A stretch of DNA of 64,000 nt from Candidatus Bathyarchaeota archaeon (GTDB taxonomy: Archaea; Thermoproteota; Bathyarchaeia; 40CM-2-53-6). How positions within the stretch are numbered: position 1 is the first letter of the stretch; each line of letters begins with the position of its first letter. The translations under genes were made by a program, and so were the position numbers. Below are positions 34,508-41,762 of the stretch, in pieces. The stretch covers positions 1 to 64,000 of the forward strand of contig VBBS01000030.1 of the NCBI GenBank assembly GCA_005888745.1, read 5' to 3'. The notes beneath the pieces were generated by a model. It ran no database searches. It saw only the letters and a program-made list of their open reading frames with translations, and was not told the origin of the DNA.

Positions 34508-35530
34508 ATGGAGACAACGAAACCGGGCCTGCCCTTCCCTTCGTTCATCGCCCGAAAGAAGGACTTGAAGTATCTCTTCTTTGGCGGGAAGGGAGGAGTT
34601 GGAAAGACAGCAGTAGCCGGTGCAGCAGCCTATTATCTCTCAGAAACGCTCGGAAAGAAAACACTGATCTCCTCCACCAATCCTGTCCACAGCCTTTCAA
34701 GCCTGTTTGGCCAGGATCTCTGGAAGAAGGGGACCCGGAAAGTTGAAGGAACCAAGAATCTCTACGCCGACGAGATAGACATTTCCTCAACCATAGAGAG
34801 ATACAAGGGTGAGATCAAGGAACGTCTCGTCCAATTTCTGAAGTTCGCAGATATTCCTGTGGATATTGAGCCGTTTATCGAGATCGCTACCACAAATCCT
34901 TCTTTCGAGGAGTCGGCCATGTTCGATGACATGGTTGACTTGATCCTGAACGAAAAATTTGACGCGTACGTTTTCGACACGGCACCTGTCGCACACACCT
35001 ACAGACTCTTGGGTATGTCCAAGGTCTACAACCTCTGGCTCAACAAGATGATCAAGAGCCGTGAAGAGTCTATGTCTCTGCGGGCGAAACTGTCTTTCCG
35101 GAAAGAGAAAATCGTTCAGGAGTTGAGAAAGGACCCTCTTCTAATCTCGCTAGCTGGAACCAAGAAGAAAACAGAGGAGGCCAGAAGACTTCTCACAGAC
35201 TCAGAGAGGACCGCGTTCTTCTTTGTGACATTGCCGCTCGCGCTTCCTATCGCGGTGATTGAACGGTTCATTACCTGGGTCCAGGCCTTCCAGATTCCTA
35301 TTGGAGGAGTAATCGTCAACGAAGTTATTCCAACGGTTAACTCCGAGAAGTTGTCGCCGTATGTTGCGAATCGGACGAATGAACAGGCGGGATACTTGAA
35401 AATGGCTGAACAGAAGTTTCCGGGAATGATAAGAGCGGTTCTGCCTCTGTTCGAGAGGGAGGTTAACGGCCTGGATATGGTTTCCAAGATGGCTCAGAGC
35501 CTGTCTTTAGGCTCAGAAGCGAGAATCTGA
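34508..35530 (+). CDS. ArsA/Get3-family ATPase, paralogue 2
   Basis: 340 residues with GGKGGVGKTAVAGA near 28-41 and the switch segment FDTAPVAHTYRLLGM, where the consensus glycine of DTAPTGH is replaced by Ala. A hydrophobic mid-section resembles the Get3 client-binding region. ATG at 34508 follows paralogue 1 by six bases. The two probably form a symmetric or asymmetric dimer for protein targeting or metal efflux; no arsenite-permease gene lies next to them. Confidence 0.92.
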   Translation: METTKPGLPFPSFIARKKDLKYLFFGGKGGVGKTAVAGAAAYYLSETLGKKTLISSTNPVHSLSSLFGQDLWKKGTRKVEGTKNLYADEIDISSTIERYKGEIKERLVQFLKFADIPVDIEPFIEIATTNPSFEESAMFDDMVDLILNEKFDAYVFDTAPVAHTYRLLGMSKVYNLWLNKMIKSREESMSLRAKLSFRKEKIVQELRKDPLLISLAGTKKKTEEARRLLTDSERTAFFFVTLPLALPIAVIERFITWVQAFQIPIGGVIVNEVIPTVNSEKLSPYVANRTNEQAGYLKMAEQKFPGMIRAVLPLFEREVNGLDMVSKMAQSLSLGSEARI

Positions 35531-35580
35531 GCGTTTTCTCTCCTATTATGCCTTATAAAGCCTCAAATTACCCACTATTC

Positions 35581-35588
35581 TTATATTT
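35581..35588 (+). promoter_or_regulatory. TATA box of the cstA gene
   Basis: TTATATTT centred ~36 bases before the TTG at 35620, giving a short leader. A second AT-rich element (CTTATAAAG) lies ~30 bases further upstream. Confidence 0.4.
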
Positions 35589-35619
35589 TGGACGTCTCGC
35601 TCCGCGTACGTGATCTGAA

Positions 35620-37425
35620 TTGTATGAATCGCTCATAGTAATGCTGAGCGGTATCATCGTCTACAGTGTCGTCTATCAGTTCTATGTGAAATGGTTCGAC
35701 CGGAGTGTCGTGCAGTCTGATCCAAATCGTCCCACGCCAGCCCATACGTACATGGATGGTGTCGAGTTCTTTCCATCAAACAAGTATGTCATGTTGGGCT
35801 GGCACTGGAAGAGCATCGCAGCGCTCGGACCAGTGACAGGGCCCGCCTTAGCAATAGTCTGGGGATGGTTGCCCGGATTTCTCTGGATACTGATCGGAAA
35901 TTCGTTGTTGGGCTGGTTACACGACTACAATTCGATGGTCTCATCTGTAAGAAACGAGGGCGCATCTCTTGGACCTTTAACGTATCAGCTGATAGGAACT
36001 AGGGCGCGAAAGGTACTTGTCGCCTTTCTCGCGTTCTACTCGATCCTCATATTCGCGGCTTTCCTGGGGGCGCTCCTTCCTGTGGTCAAGGGCACGGGCG
36101 CGGGAGGTGCAGCCGCGATGGTATCGTTCCTTCTGATCGCAACAATAGGAGCCGTGTCTGGCTTTGCAATATTCAGGGCCAAGATCAATGTTGTAGCCGT
36201 TACCGGAATCTCTCTAGCAGCGGTCGCTCTATCCGTCTATCTCAGCCAGGTCGTGTTTGGAACGGTGATCAACTCAGCCTTCATCTCCGCCGTACCTGAT
36301 GTACAGTTGCAGGAGGATATCCTCTTGGTTTCCATGCTAGGATTCAGTTTTCTCGGAGCGGTCCTGCCGCTCTGGAGTTTTGCCATGCCGATAAACTATC
36401 TGGGATTCTACGTAGCCTACTTCGTGATCGCAGCAATCATAGGAAGCTCGTTCGTTGCGCCTCAGACTTTTGCTCAGCCTCTCTTCACAAACTGGTTCGC
36501 GCCCGTCTCGATAGGCGCCGGATCCGGGCTGATCAGTACCATATCGTTTCCTCTATGGCCTCTCCTCTTCGTCACTATAGCGTGTGGTGCGTGCTCGGGT
36601 TGGCATGGCCTGATTGGGTCGTCTCTTTCATCCAAGCAGTTGGACAATGAGGCTGACGCTCACTTCGTTGGCGGAGGTGGAATGTTGCTTGAAGGGATCC
36701 TGGGGCTTACATCAGTGGTCGCGGTTGGGGCCCTTACATCGACAAAAGGTGGTGCACTATCCCTCTATGTGAGTGGTGGAGCCAAGTACCTTAGTAACCT
36801 GCTGATCCCGTCGGCCGCATCGACCGCGATCATGGCCCTTATGGTTCTGATACTGGGGCTCACGCTGACCCAGCTGGCCCTCCGGTTTGCGAGGCTGGCC
36901 ATCTCAGAGATGGTTGGACGGCGTTTTCTCAAGAACATCTACGTTACCTCGATTGTCGTGTCGATAATCACATTCTTGCTTACGAGCACGAGGTTCAGTG
37001 CTCCTTGGGGTTTCATCTGGACTCTGTTTGGTGGCTCCAACCAACTCCTTGCCGGTGTAACACTCCTCGTTACAACACTTTGGCTCGCAAAGATCCGAAG
37101 GACAACATTGTTGACGGGTATACCGGCAATATTCATGCTAGGCACAACCATCGTTGCGCTAGGCTATACTGCCTATGCCACGCTCGACATTGCTATGACG
37201 ACGAGCACACCATTGAAGATCTACGGAAACGCAATTGCGGGCGGAATCGCAATAATACTGACGATTCTTGGCATAGTGCTGTCATATGATGGCTTCCGCG
37301 CCTATCGGCGGATCAGAGTCGGGGTAGTCGGCGTGCCGCCCATGATTCCGGGACCAGTGCTCGCCAAGTCTATCGAAGCGGAGACGCCGCAACCAAGCCT
37401 CACTAACGAGTTCGCTGAAAAGTAG
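35620..37425 (+). CDS. cstA: CstA-family carbon-starvation / pyruvate-type transporter
   Basis: 601 residues with at least fifteen hydrophobic helices. Family motifs are present: DPNRPTPAHTYMDGVEFFPS near residues 32-50, GHW-like MLGWHWKSIAALGPVTGPA near 58-76, and CGACSGWHGLIGSSLSSKQL near 325-344. Bacterial CstA and BtsT import pyruvate or peptides with H+. The substrate of archaeal members is not established. Slightly shorter than E. coli CstA. The start is TTG; the gene is monocistronic or coupled to the 213-residue protein 38 bases downstream. Confidence 0.92.
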   Translation: MYESLIVMLSGIIVYSVVYQFYVKWFDRSVVQSDPNRPTPAHTYMDGVEFFPSNKYVMLGWHWKSIAALGPVTGPALAIVWGWLPGFLWILIGNSLLGWLHDYNSMVSSVRNEGASLGPLTYQLIGTRARKVLVAFLAFYSILIFAAFLGALLPVVKGTGAGGAAAMVSFLLIATIGAVSGFAIFRAKINVVAVTGISLAAVALSVYLSQVVFGTVINSAFISAVPDVQLQEDILLVSMLGFSFLGAVLPLWSFAMPINYLGFYVAYFVIAAIIGSSFVAPQTFAQPLFTNWFAPVSIGAGSGLISTISFPLWPLLFVTIACGACSGWHGLIGSSLSSKQLDNEADAHFVGGGGMLLEGILGLTSVVAVGALTSTKGGALSLYVSGGAKYLSNLLIPSAASTAIMALMVLILGLTLTQLALRFARLAISEMVGRRFLKNIYVTSIVVSIITFLLTSTRFSAPWGFIWTLFGGSNQLLAGVTLLVTTLWLAKIRRTTLLTGIPAIFMLGTTIVALGYTAYATLDIAMTTSTPLKIYGNAIAGGIAIILTILGIVLSYDGFRAYRRIRVGVVGVPPMIPGPVLAKSIEAETPQPSLTNEFAEK

Positions 37426-37463
37426 ATAGCATTCTGTCGGGTGCTGGCCCCTAGTTACTAGTC

Positions 37464-38105
37464 TTGGTCTTCTCGGATATCGAAGTTGTCGCGGCTCTAG
37501 CCACTATCCTCGTCGTCGTCTATTTTCTCGGGACCTACTACAAGCACAGGATTCTTAAGCGATACGCTCACTGGTTCGAGGAGAGATTCTCCCGGAGGGC
37601 CAGGGTGAAGTTTGCATCGTTCGGGCATGCTGGTCTCAGAATAAAGTGTGAGATGAACAGTTCATCTGACGGGTTCAAGGAGCTAGAGTTCGCGTTAACG
37701 CTAGGTGCCAGAGAGAATCTGATCTACTACCCCTACTCGTTGATTACCCGGGATTCTGACAGGCTGAATTGCTGGGCTACCCTGACCGACCCAGTAAAGT
37801 TCCAGGTTGAGATTACGAGGCTGAGGAAGAACATGAAGCTCACCTGGGATACAGCTGGCATTGAAGAAGTCAAGATCCCACAACTCAGTGAACTGGGGTA
37901 CAGGGTCTATTCGAAGGGTGTCGATTTTGCGAACCAACTGGTCGACCGGAGTGGTTTGGTTGCGAGATTGAAAGATCTGAACACCGTTGATTCTCTGATG
38001 CTTGAGGAGGAACCGTCGAGGCTCCACCTCGTGGCGAGGCTGCGCATGGACGAGCTGGCTAAGACGATTGATCTTATCTCTCTGGTTGGACGATCGATCG
38101 AGTGA
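37464..38105 (+). CDS. Hypothetical protein with N-terminal membrane anchor
   Basis: 213 residues: one membrane helix at ~5-25 (VVAALATILVVVYFLGTYY), a basic linker, then a soluble alpha/beta region (LIYYPYSLITRDSDRL, VKIPQLSELGYRV, PSRLHLVARLRMDEL). No family is recognised. The start is TTG, 38 bases after cstA, possibly one operon. The last ~200 bases overlap a minus-strand gene that converges on it. Confidence 0.65.
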   Translation: MVFSDIEVVAALATILVVVYFLGTYYKHRILKRYAHWFEERFSRRARVKFASFGHAGLRIKCEMNSSSDGFKELEFALTLGARENLIYYPYSLITRDSDRLNCWATLTDPVKFQVEITRLRKNMKLTWDTAGIEEVKIPQLSELGYRVYSKGVDFANQLVDRSGLVARLKDLNTVDSLMLEEEPSRLHLVARLRMDELAKTIDLISLVGRSIE

Positions 38106-38488
38106 GAAACTCGGGTCGAGGCTATTCGACCGGAGCGCTCTAACGCGTCGAGTATCGATGCTCTTAGCTCTTCGTAGCCCGGAAATTTGTTGAAGACCTT
38201 GTTCCCTTGAATCAAGATGCATGGAGTCCTTAGGATTCGGTGCCTGATCGATAACCAGACTCCTTGCGGCGACGCCGAGTCCACTGGATCGAGTACTACT
38301 GACCCGCCGAACTCTGTCTTGAGCTTCTGCGCTATCTCAGAGAGCTGGAAATATTGCTTCTTAACATCCTCCGGGTAGTCTTCCAGCTGTTCCGAATAAG
38401 GAGCCATGCCGGTCGCGTGCATGACCTCCATACAGTGCTGGCAGTGAGCGAACAGAGTGGGCATGATGCCGACAAAAGTAACCTTCAA
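37907..38488 (-). CDS. Thioredoxin-fold protein with antisense C-terminal extension
   Basis: From TTG 38488 the product begins KVTFVGIMPTLFAHCQHCM, a thioredoxin-like strand and CxxC pair (C-Q-H-C). It ends naturally around FPGYEELRASILDALERS (near 38140). The frame then continues ~75 codons through the antisense of the neighbouring 213-residue protein to a stop at 37907, probably an effect of stop-codon loss. A thiol-redox or metal-chaperone role is likely from the CxxC. An ATG further upstream (38665) would add non-conserved-looking sequence. Confidence 0.6.
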   Translation of the reverse strand: MKVTFVGIMPTLFAHCQHCMEVMHATGMAPYSEQLEDYPEDVKKQYFQLSEIAQKLKTEFGGSVVLDPVDSASPQGVWLSIRHRILRTPCILIQGNKVFNKFPGYEELRASILDALERSGRIASTRVSHSIDRPTREIRSIVLASSSMRSLATRWSLDGSSSSIRESTVFRSFNLATKPLRSTSWFAKSTPFE

Positions 38489-38774
38489 GGGAACACTAGG
38501 CGAAGAAGAGTGACCCGGTCTCACACTATTCGATTCCTCGTTCTGACATATAAGCGAACTTTCTCCTGTCAAGTGTGGGATAAGGATCTGACCCGCTGCC
38601 CGATCTCTTGTAGCGTCCCCTCTATTCAATGATATTCGAGTCTCTCCGAGGCTACCGTAGTCCACTTTCGATCATACTTGAGGAATAGGACTCTCAGTGA
38701 GAGTCCCTGATTCTCTTAAATGGTCACCGTCAGACGAAACGCGGGCAATGTGATGAGAAGGAGGTGTGTTGATT

Positions 38775-39299
38775 TTGAATAGAAAAGAAGGAATCATTGT
38801 GACCATTGTAGTACTCGCCACTTTCATCACTGGGACGTTCGCATCTGCATCGGCATCTCAGGTGCTCAACGTGTTCGTCACAAACTTCCCCAAGACCCAC
38901 CTTGGACAAGAACCCGCGTCACTTGTCACGCTTCGCTGTCAAGGCTCTCTCGTGATAGCTCGCGAACTGTTCTGTACTAGATCGCATTCTGATGGAACTG
39001 TACAAGAGAATTTCACGGTTCCAGCGGGTTCGGTCTTGGTCGTGACCGATGTCTCTTGGAGAATAGATCGGGGCAGGGGCGATGCGGGGAACTCGACGAT
39101 TTTCACCATCGAACTCAGACAACACTTAAGCAACCAGCGAAGCTTGGTTTTCATCTCCTACCAAGTAGCCGACGTGGATGGCGTCGCGTTCAAGGATGAG
39201 CATCTGACAGCAGGTTTCGTCGTTTCACCCGGAGTTACGATGATGGCACCATCGGACTCGCTTGCCATGTTGTATGGATATCTGGTGAAAACTGGATAA
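38775..39299 (+). CDS. Secreted beta-rich hypothetical protein
   Basis: 174 residues. The first ~25 (NRKEGIIVTIVVLATFITGTF) form a signal peptide, followed by a beta-rich domain of ~150 residues (GSVLVVTDVSWRIDRGRGD, LVFISYQVADVDGV). TTG 38775 was chosen because AAGGAGGTG (38758-38766) lies eight bases before it; GTG 38766 overlaps that sequence. The exported domain has no recognised family. Confidence 0.7.
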   Translation: MNRKEGIIVTIVVLATFITGTFASASASQVLNVFVTNFPKTHLGQEPASLVTLRCQGSLVIARELFCTRSHSDGTVQENFTVPAGSVLVVTDVSWRIDRGRGDAGNSTIFTIELRQHLSNQRSLVFISYQVADVDGVAFKDEHLTAGFVVSPGVTMMAPSDSLAMLYGYLVKTG

Positions 39300-39558
39300 T
39301 TCCTGATGGTGCTAGAAGTCGTCGCGGAAAAACTGTCAAACTCCCTCTTTTTTCCTAAGCCCGATAATCTTGACTGTATGGTCGTGTTAATTTTTCGCCG
39401 AATCCCGAACTGAACAGATCCTGCCAAGAGAGAGGAAGTGCACGATCGCTCACGGGTCAGGGTAAGATCTCCAAGCAACCCGCTTCAATGATCAGGTTGC
39501 CGCGAATTTTGCTCTACCAAGGGCATAGTCCGGCGTTCTTCACGCGAAAATATCTGCA

Positions 39559-40461
39559 CTATTGTGCTGGCTTTATCCTGATCTTCTTGTGCCCGCGGGC
39601 TTTCGAGGGAACCCACCCGCCATCCTTGGTTCGCTTGTAGCTTTCATTGTAGTATTGTCCAAAGTCGCTGGGGTTGAGGAGGGCGTCTGCTGGGACTAGG
39701 GCCCCCCAGCCCCGTCCTCTCATGAAGATCTCATTGAAGTCCGGATTGTGGATCAGATCCTTCGAGTTGTCGGGGCGGTCGTGCCAGACCTCCATATCGA
39801 GTATACGCAGGAGTTCTCCCCGATCCGCGATCAGTTGGGAAGCATCATCCGGCCCAGTTGGCTTTCCAATCAGGTCCCCCCGATGGACGGCGATTTCTTT
39901 GTCGTTGAATCTGAGGGTTCCCGACCCTTCGAGAATCAGATAGTATTCATCGACTTCGCTGTGGCTGTGTAATCGAGCGGCCGATTCCCCATTCTCGATC
40001 ACTTCGACCCTGAAGGCAGTCCGGCCGGGCCCGAGCAACGGCATGAGGAATCGTGTATAGTATCCTTCTCGTTTCCTCGTTAGCGAACGTTCAGATCCGT
40101 CTAGCTTACTATCATCAAAGACGTTTATGACAGGTTTCCTCCAGAGGTTCTCTGAAAGCACCCCGTCCTTCTTCAGGTAAACTTCGTTTGACCAGAAAGA
40201 TGCTAGGCGTAACAAGAAATCCATTCCCTGCTCGCTCAGGGAGGGTATCGTCAGAGTCAGCTCGCTGCTAGAGTTCCGGTTCAGGTTTCCTGCTTTCTTG
40301 CCGAGCTCGTCCCAGAGCCAGTTTGTAAACGGTATCAGTCTTCCGCCGTGTCCTTCGGGGATTGTTGGCTTCTCAAAGAATAAGGTCCAGGCCAGGTCTA
40401 CTCTTATTGCTCCCTCACGTACGATTTCTTCGAGTATCAGCTTCATGGTTCCAGATGTCAT
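39559..40461 (-). CDS. Cupin-domain protein
   Basis: 300 residues. The C-terminal half (residues ~145-230) is a cupin with AARLHSHSEVDEYYLILEGSGTL-type metal-binding His and Glu residues, followed by the second motif HRGDLIGKPTGPDDASQL. The N-terminal ~130 residues (TLFFEKPTIPEGHGGRLIPF) are unassigned. Cupins of this kind bind Fe, Mn or Ni and act as dioxygenases, isomerases or storage-like proteins; the reaction is unknown. The start is ATG at 40461. Confidence 0.8.
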   Translation of the reverse strand: MTSGTMKLILEEIVREGAIRVDLAWTLFFEKPTIPEGHGGRLIPFTNWLWDELGKKAGNLNRNSSSELTLTIPSLSEQGMDFLLRLASFWSNEVYLKKDGVLSENLWRKPVINVFDDSKLDGSERSLTRKREGYYTRFLMPLLGPGRTAFRVEVIENGESAARLHSHSEVDEYYLILEGSGTLRFNDKEIAVHRGDLIGKPTGPDDASQLIADRGELLRILDMEVWHDRPDNSKDLIHNPDFNEIFMRGRGWGALVPADALLNPSDFGQYYNESYKRTKDGGWVPSKARGHKKIRIKPAQ

Positions 40462-40514
40462 GTTGGAATGTATTGATGAGGGTTATCCTTCTCGGAGGTT
40501 CAGCGTCGTAGATT

Positions 40515-41026
40515 TTACGAGGTCTTTGGAATGCTGGGAAGACCGAAGGGCCTGCTTCTCAATGGGTTTGACCAGAATGAGATGATGGGAACATACCAGA
40601 TGAAGAGCCTAACGTGTACTCCGAGGAAGAACCAGTCCCATGGAACAGCCAGAGATAGTAAGACTACGATTGTCAGGAGAGTTAGCCTGTTTCGGGTCCT
40701 TCGAAGCCTTACCATCTGGTCGCCGTCGACAAGTTGTTTCTCTTCTTGTGAGATGATGTGTGCGAATCCAGCGAGGATGAGAAGTGTGCCTGCGTAGTCG
40801 ATCGTGAATAGGATTGACCCGTAGTCTTGATCCACAGCAGTGTTGTACAGGGACACTGCCTGGTCGAACAGGTAGGGGATTATCGCGACAAGGATCAACA
40901 GTAACACGTTCAGGAATGTTACGAGACGGGTCTCGACCAGCAATACGGACATGTCGCTGGTACAGATTATCCAGCTGGTGATCAGGATCAGAAAGACGAA
41001 GAGAAACTCGAGAATGTTCCTGTTGA
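40515..41026 (-). pseudogene. 5'-truncated copy of the TMEM175-like gene
   Basis: The frame matches residues ~50-205 of the intact copy at 21512-22225, with long stretches of identical DNA (for example a ~40-base block at 40609-40650 including ACCAGTCCCATGGAAC). Similarity ends abruptly at about 41026. The N-terminal signature and first helix are absent, and the tail differs (SNPLRSRPFGLPSIPKTS). ATG 40952 could start a shortened protein, but it would lack the channel signature. Confidence 0.75.
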
Positions 41027-41219
41027 AGACTTCGGACTCGCGACGACAATTGAGGAATCTGCTGGAATACCGCCGCTTATCTTGATCGCTCTTGGGACCA
41101 TAGGTGGCGCTCTTGTTGCAGGCTTTGCTGCAAAGATGGGTCCGATACTTGGGATTACCTCAAGAAGAAAATTGTCAATGTCGCCCACAAACCTCGAAAC
41201 TGTGAGGGCACGCGAATAG
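41027..41219 (+). pseudogene. 3' fragment of a gene encoding a membrane-anchored protein
   Basis: The plus-strand frame reads FGLATTIEESAGIPPLILIA, then hydrophobic Gly-rich sequence (LGTIGGALVAGFAA) and a charged end, to a stop at 41217-41219. It looks like the C-terminal membrane anchor of a surface protein. No start codon lies at its beginning: the frame opens exactly where the TMEM175 copy's similarity stops. It appears to be a truncated gene joined head-to-head with another truncated gene. Confidence 0.5.
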
Positions 41220-41248
41220 AACATCTTTTTCATTACAATGGAGCAAAA

Positions 41249-41554
41249 GTGTCATGCACACTAAGAACCAAGGACTCGAGTGTTGTGCAGAAGGCGCTTG
41301 ACGAATGGAAGAACGTTCTCACCGAAGTCCAAGATATGGCAGAGAAAAAAAACTTACCGGGAGATGAATCGTATATCTACTTTCATTTCCGAGAGGAGCA
41401 TTGGAGAATAGATGATGCGACCATCATGAAACCATTCTTCGATCGCGTTAGGTTCGATTACACAACCGGCAAGTGGAGATCAGTAGATCCACATGCAAAC
41501 AGGATTCAGAGACTTTCAGAGAAAGATGAAGAAAGGAGAATTGTCAGAAGATGA
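41249..41554 (+). CDS. Hypothetical acidic protein, start uncertain
   Basis: 101 residues from GTG 41249, but the frame is open for some 100 bases upstream without ATG, so the true N-terminus may be missing as part of the rearrangement at 41027. Sequence DESYIYFHFREEHWRIDD and FDRVRFDYTTGKWRSVD suggest a beta-rich domain preceded by a helix (VVQKALDEWKNVLTEVQDMAE). Family not recognised. A relic of another gene begins at its stop codon. Confidence 0.5.
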   Translation: MSCTLRTKDSSVVQKALDEWKNVLTEVQDMAEKKNLPGDESYIYFHFREEHWRIDDATIMKPFFDRVRFDYTTGKWRSVDPHANRIQRLSEKDEERRIVRR

Positions 41555-41591
41555 GGATTCGACCCCGAGAAACTAGGCAGATCAAACATCT
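41554..41591 (+). repeat. Relic of the 3' end of the gene at 12854-13177
   Basis: Matches 13132-13169 at 34 of 38 bases and would encode FDPEKLGRSNI then a stop, against GFDIDKLGKSNIYV in the intact gene. Nothing upstream is shared, so only the 3' tail survived. It sits 0.5 kb from the truncated TMEM175 copy, another duplicate of a gene located in the 12-22 kb part of the window. Confidence 0.6.
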
Positions 41592-41762
41592 GAAATGAAG
41601 ATCTACAAGCGGGCGGAATGAGTCACCAAGGACCTGTATGCCAAAGTCTCAACCAGCTTGGCACGATCACATATGAGACGGAACGACTTGCATAGGTCGT
41701 CGAGGAGAATTGGCCCTGTTAGGTCGCTCCCCTGGTTTCGGAAAAAATTCGCTACTATTCAG

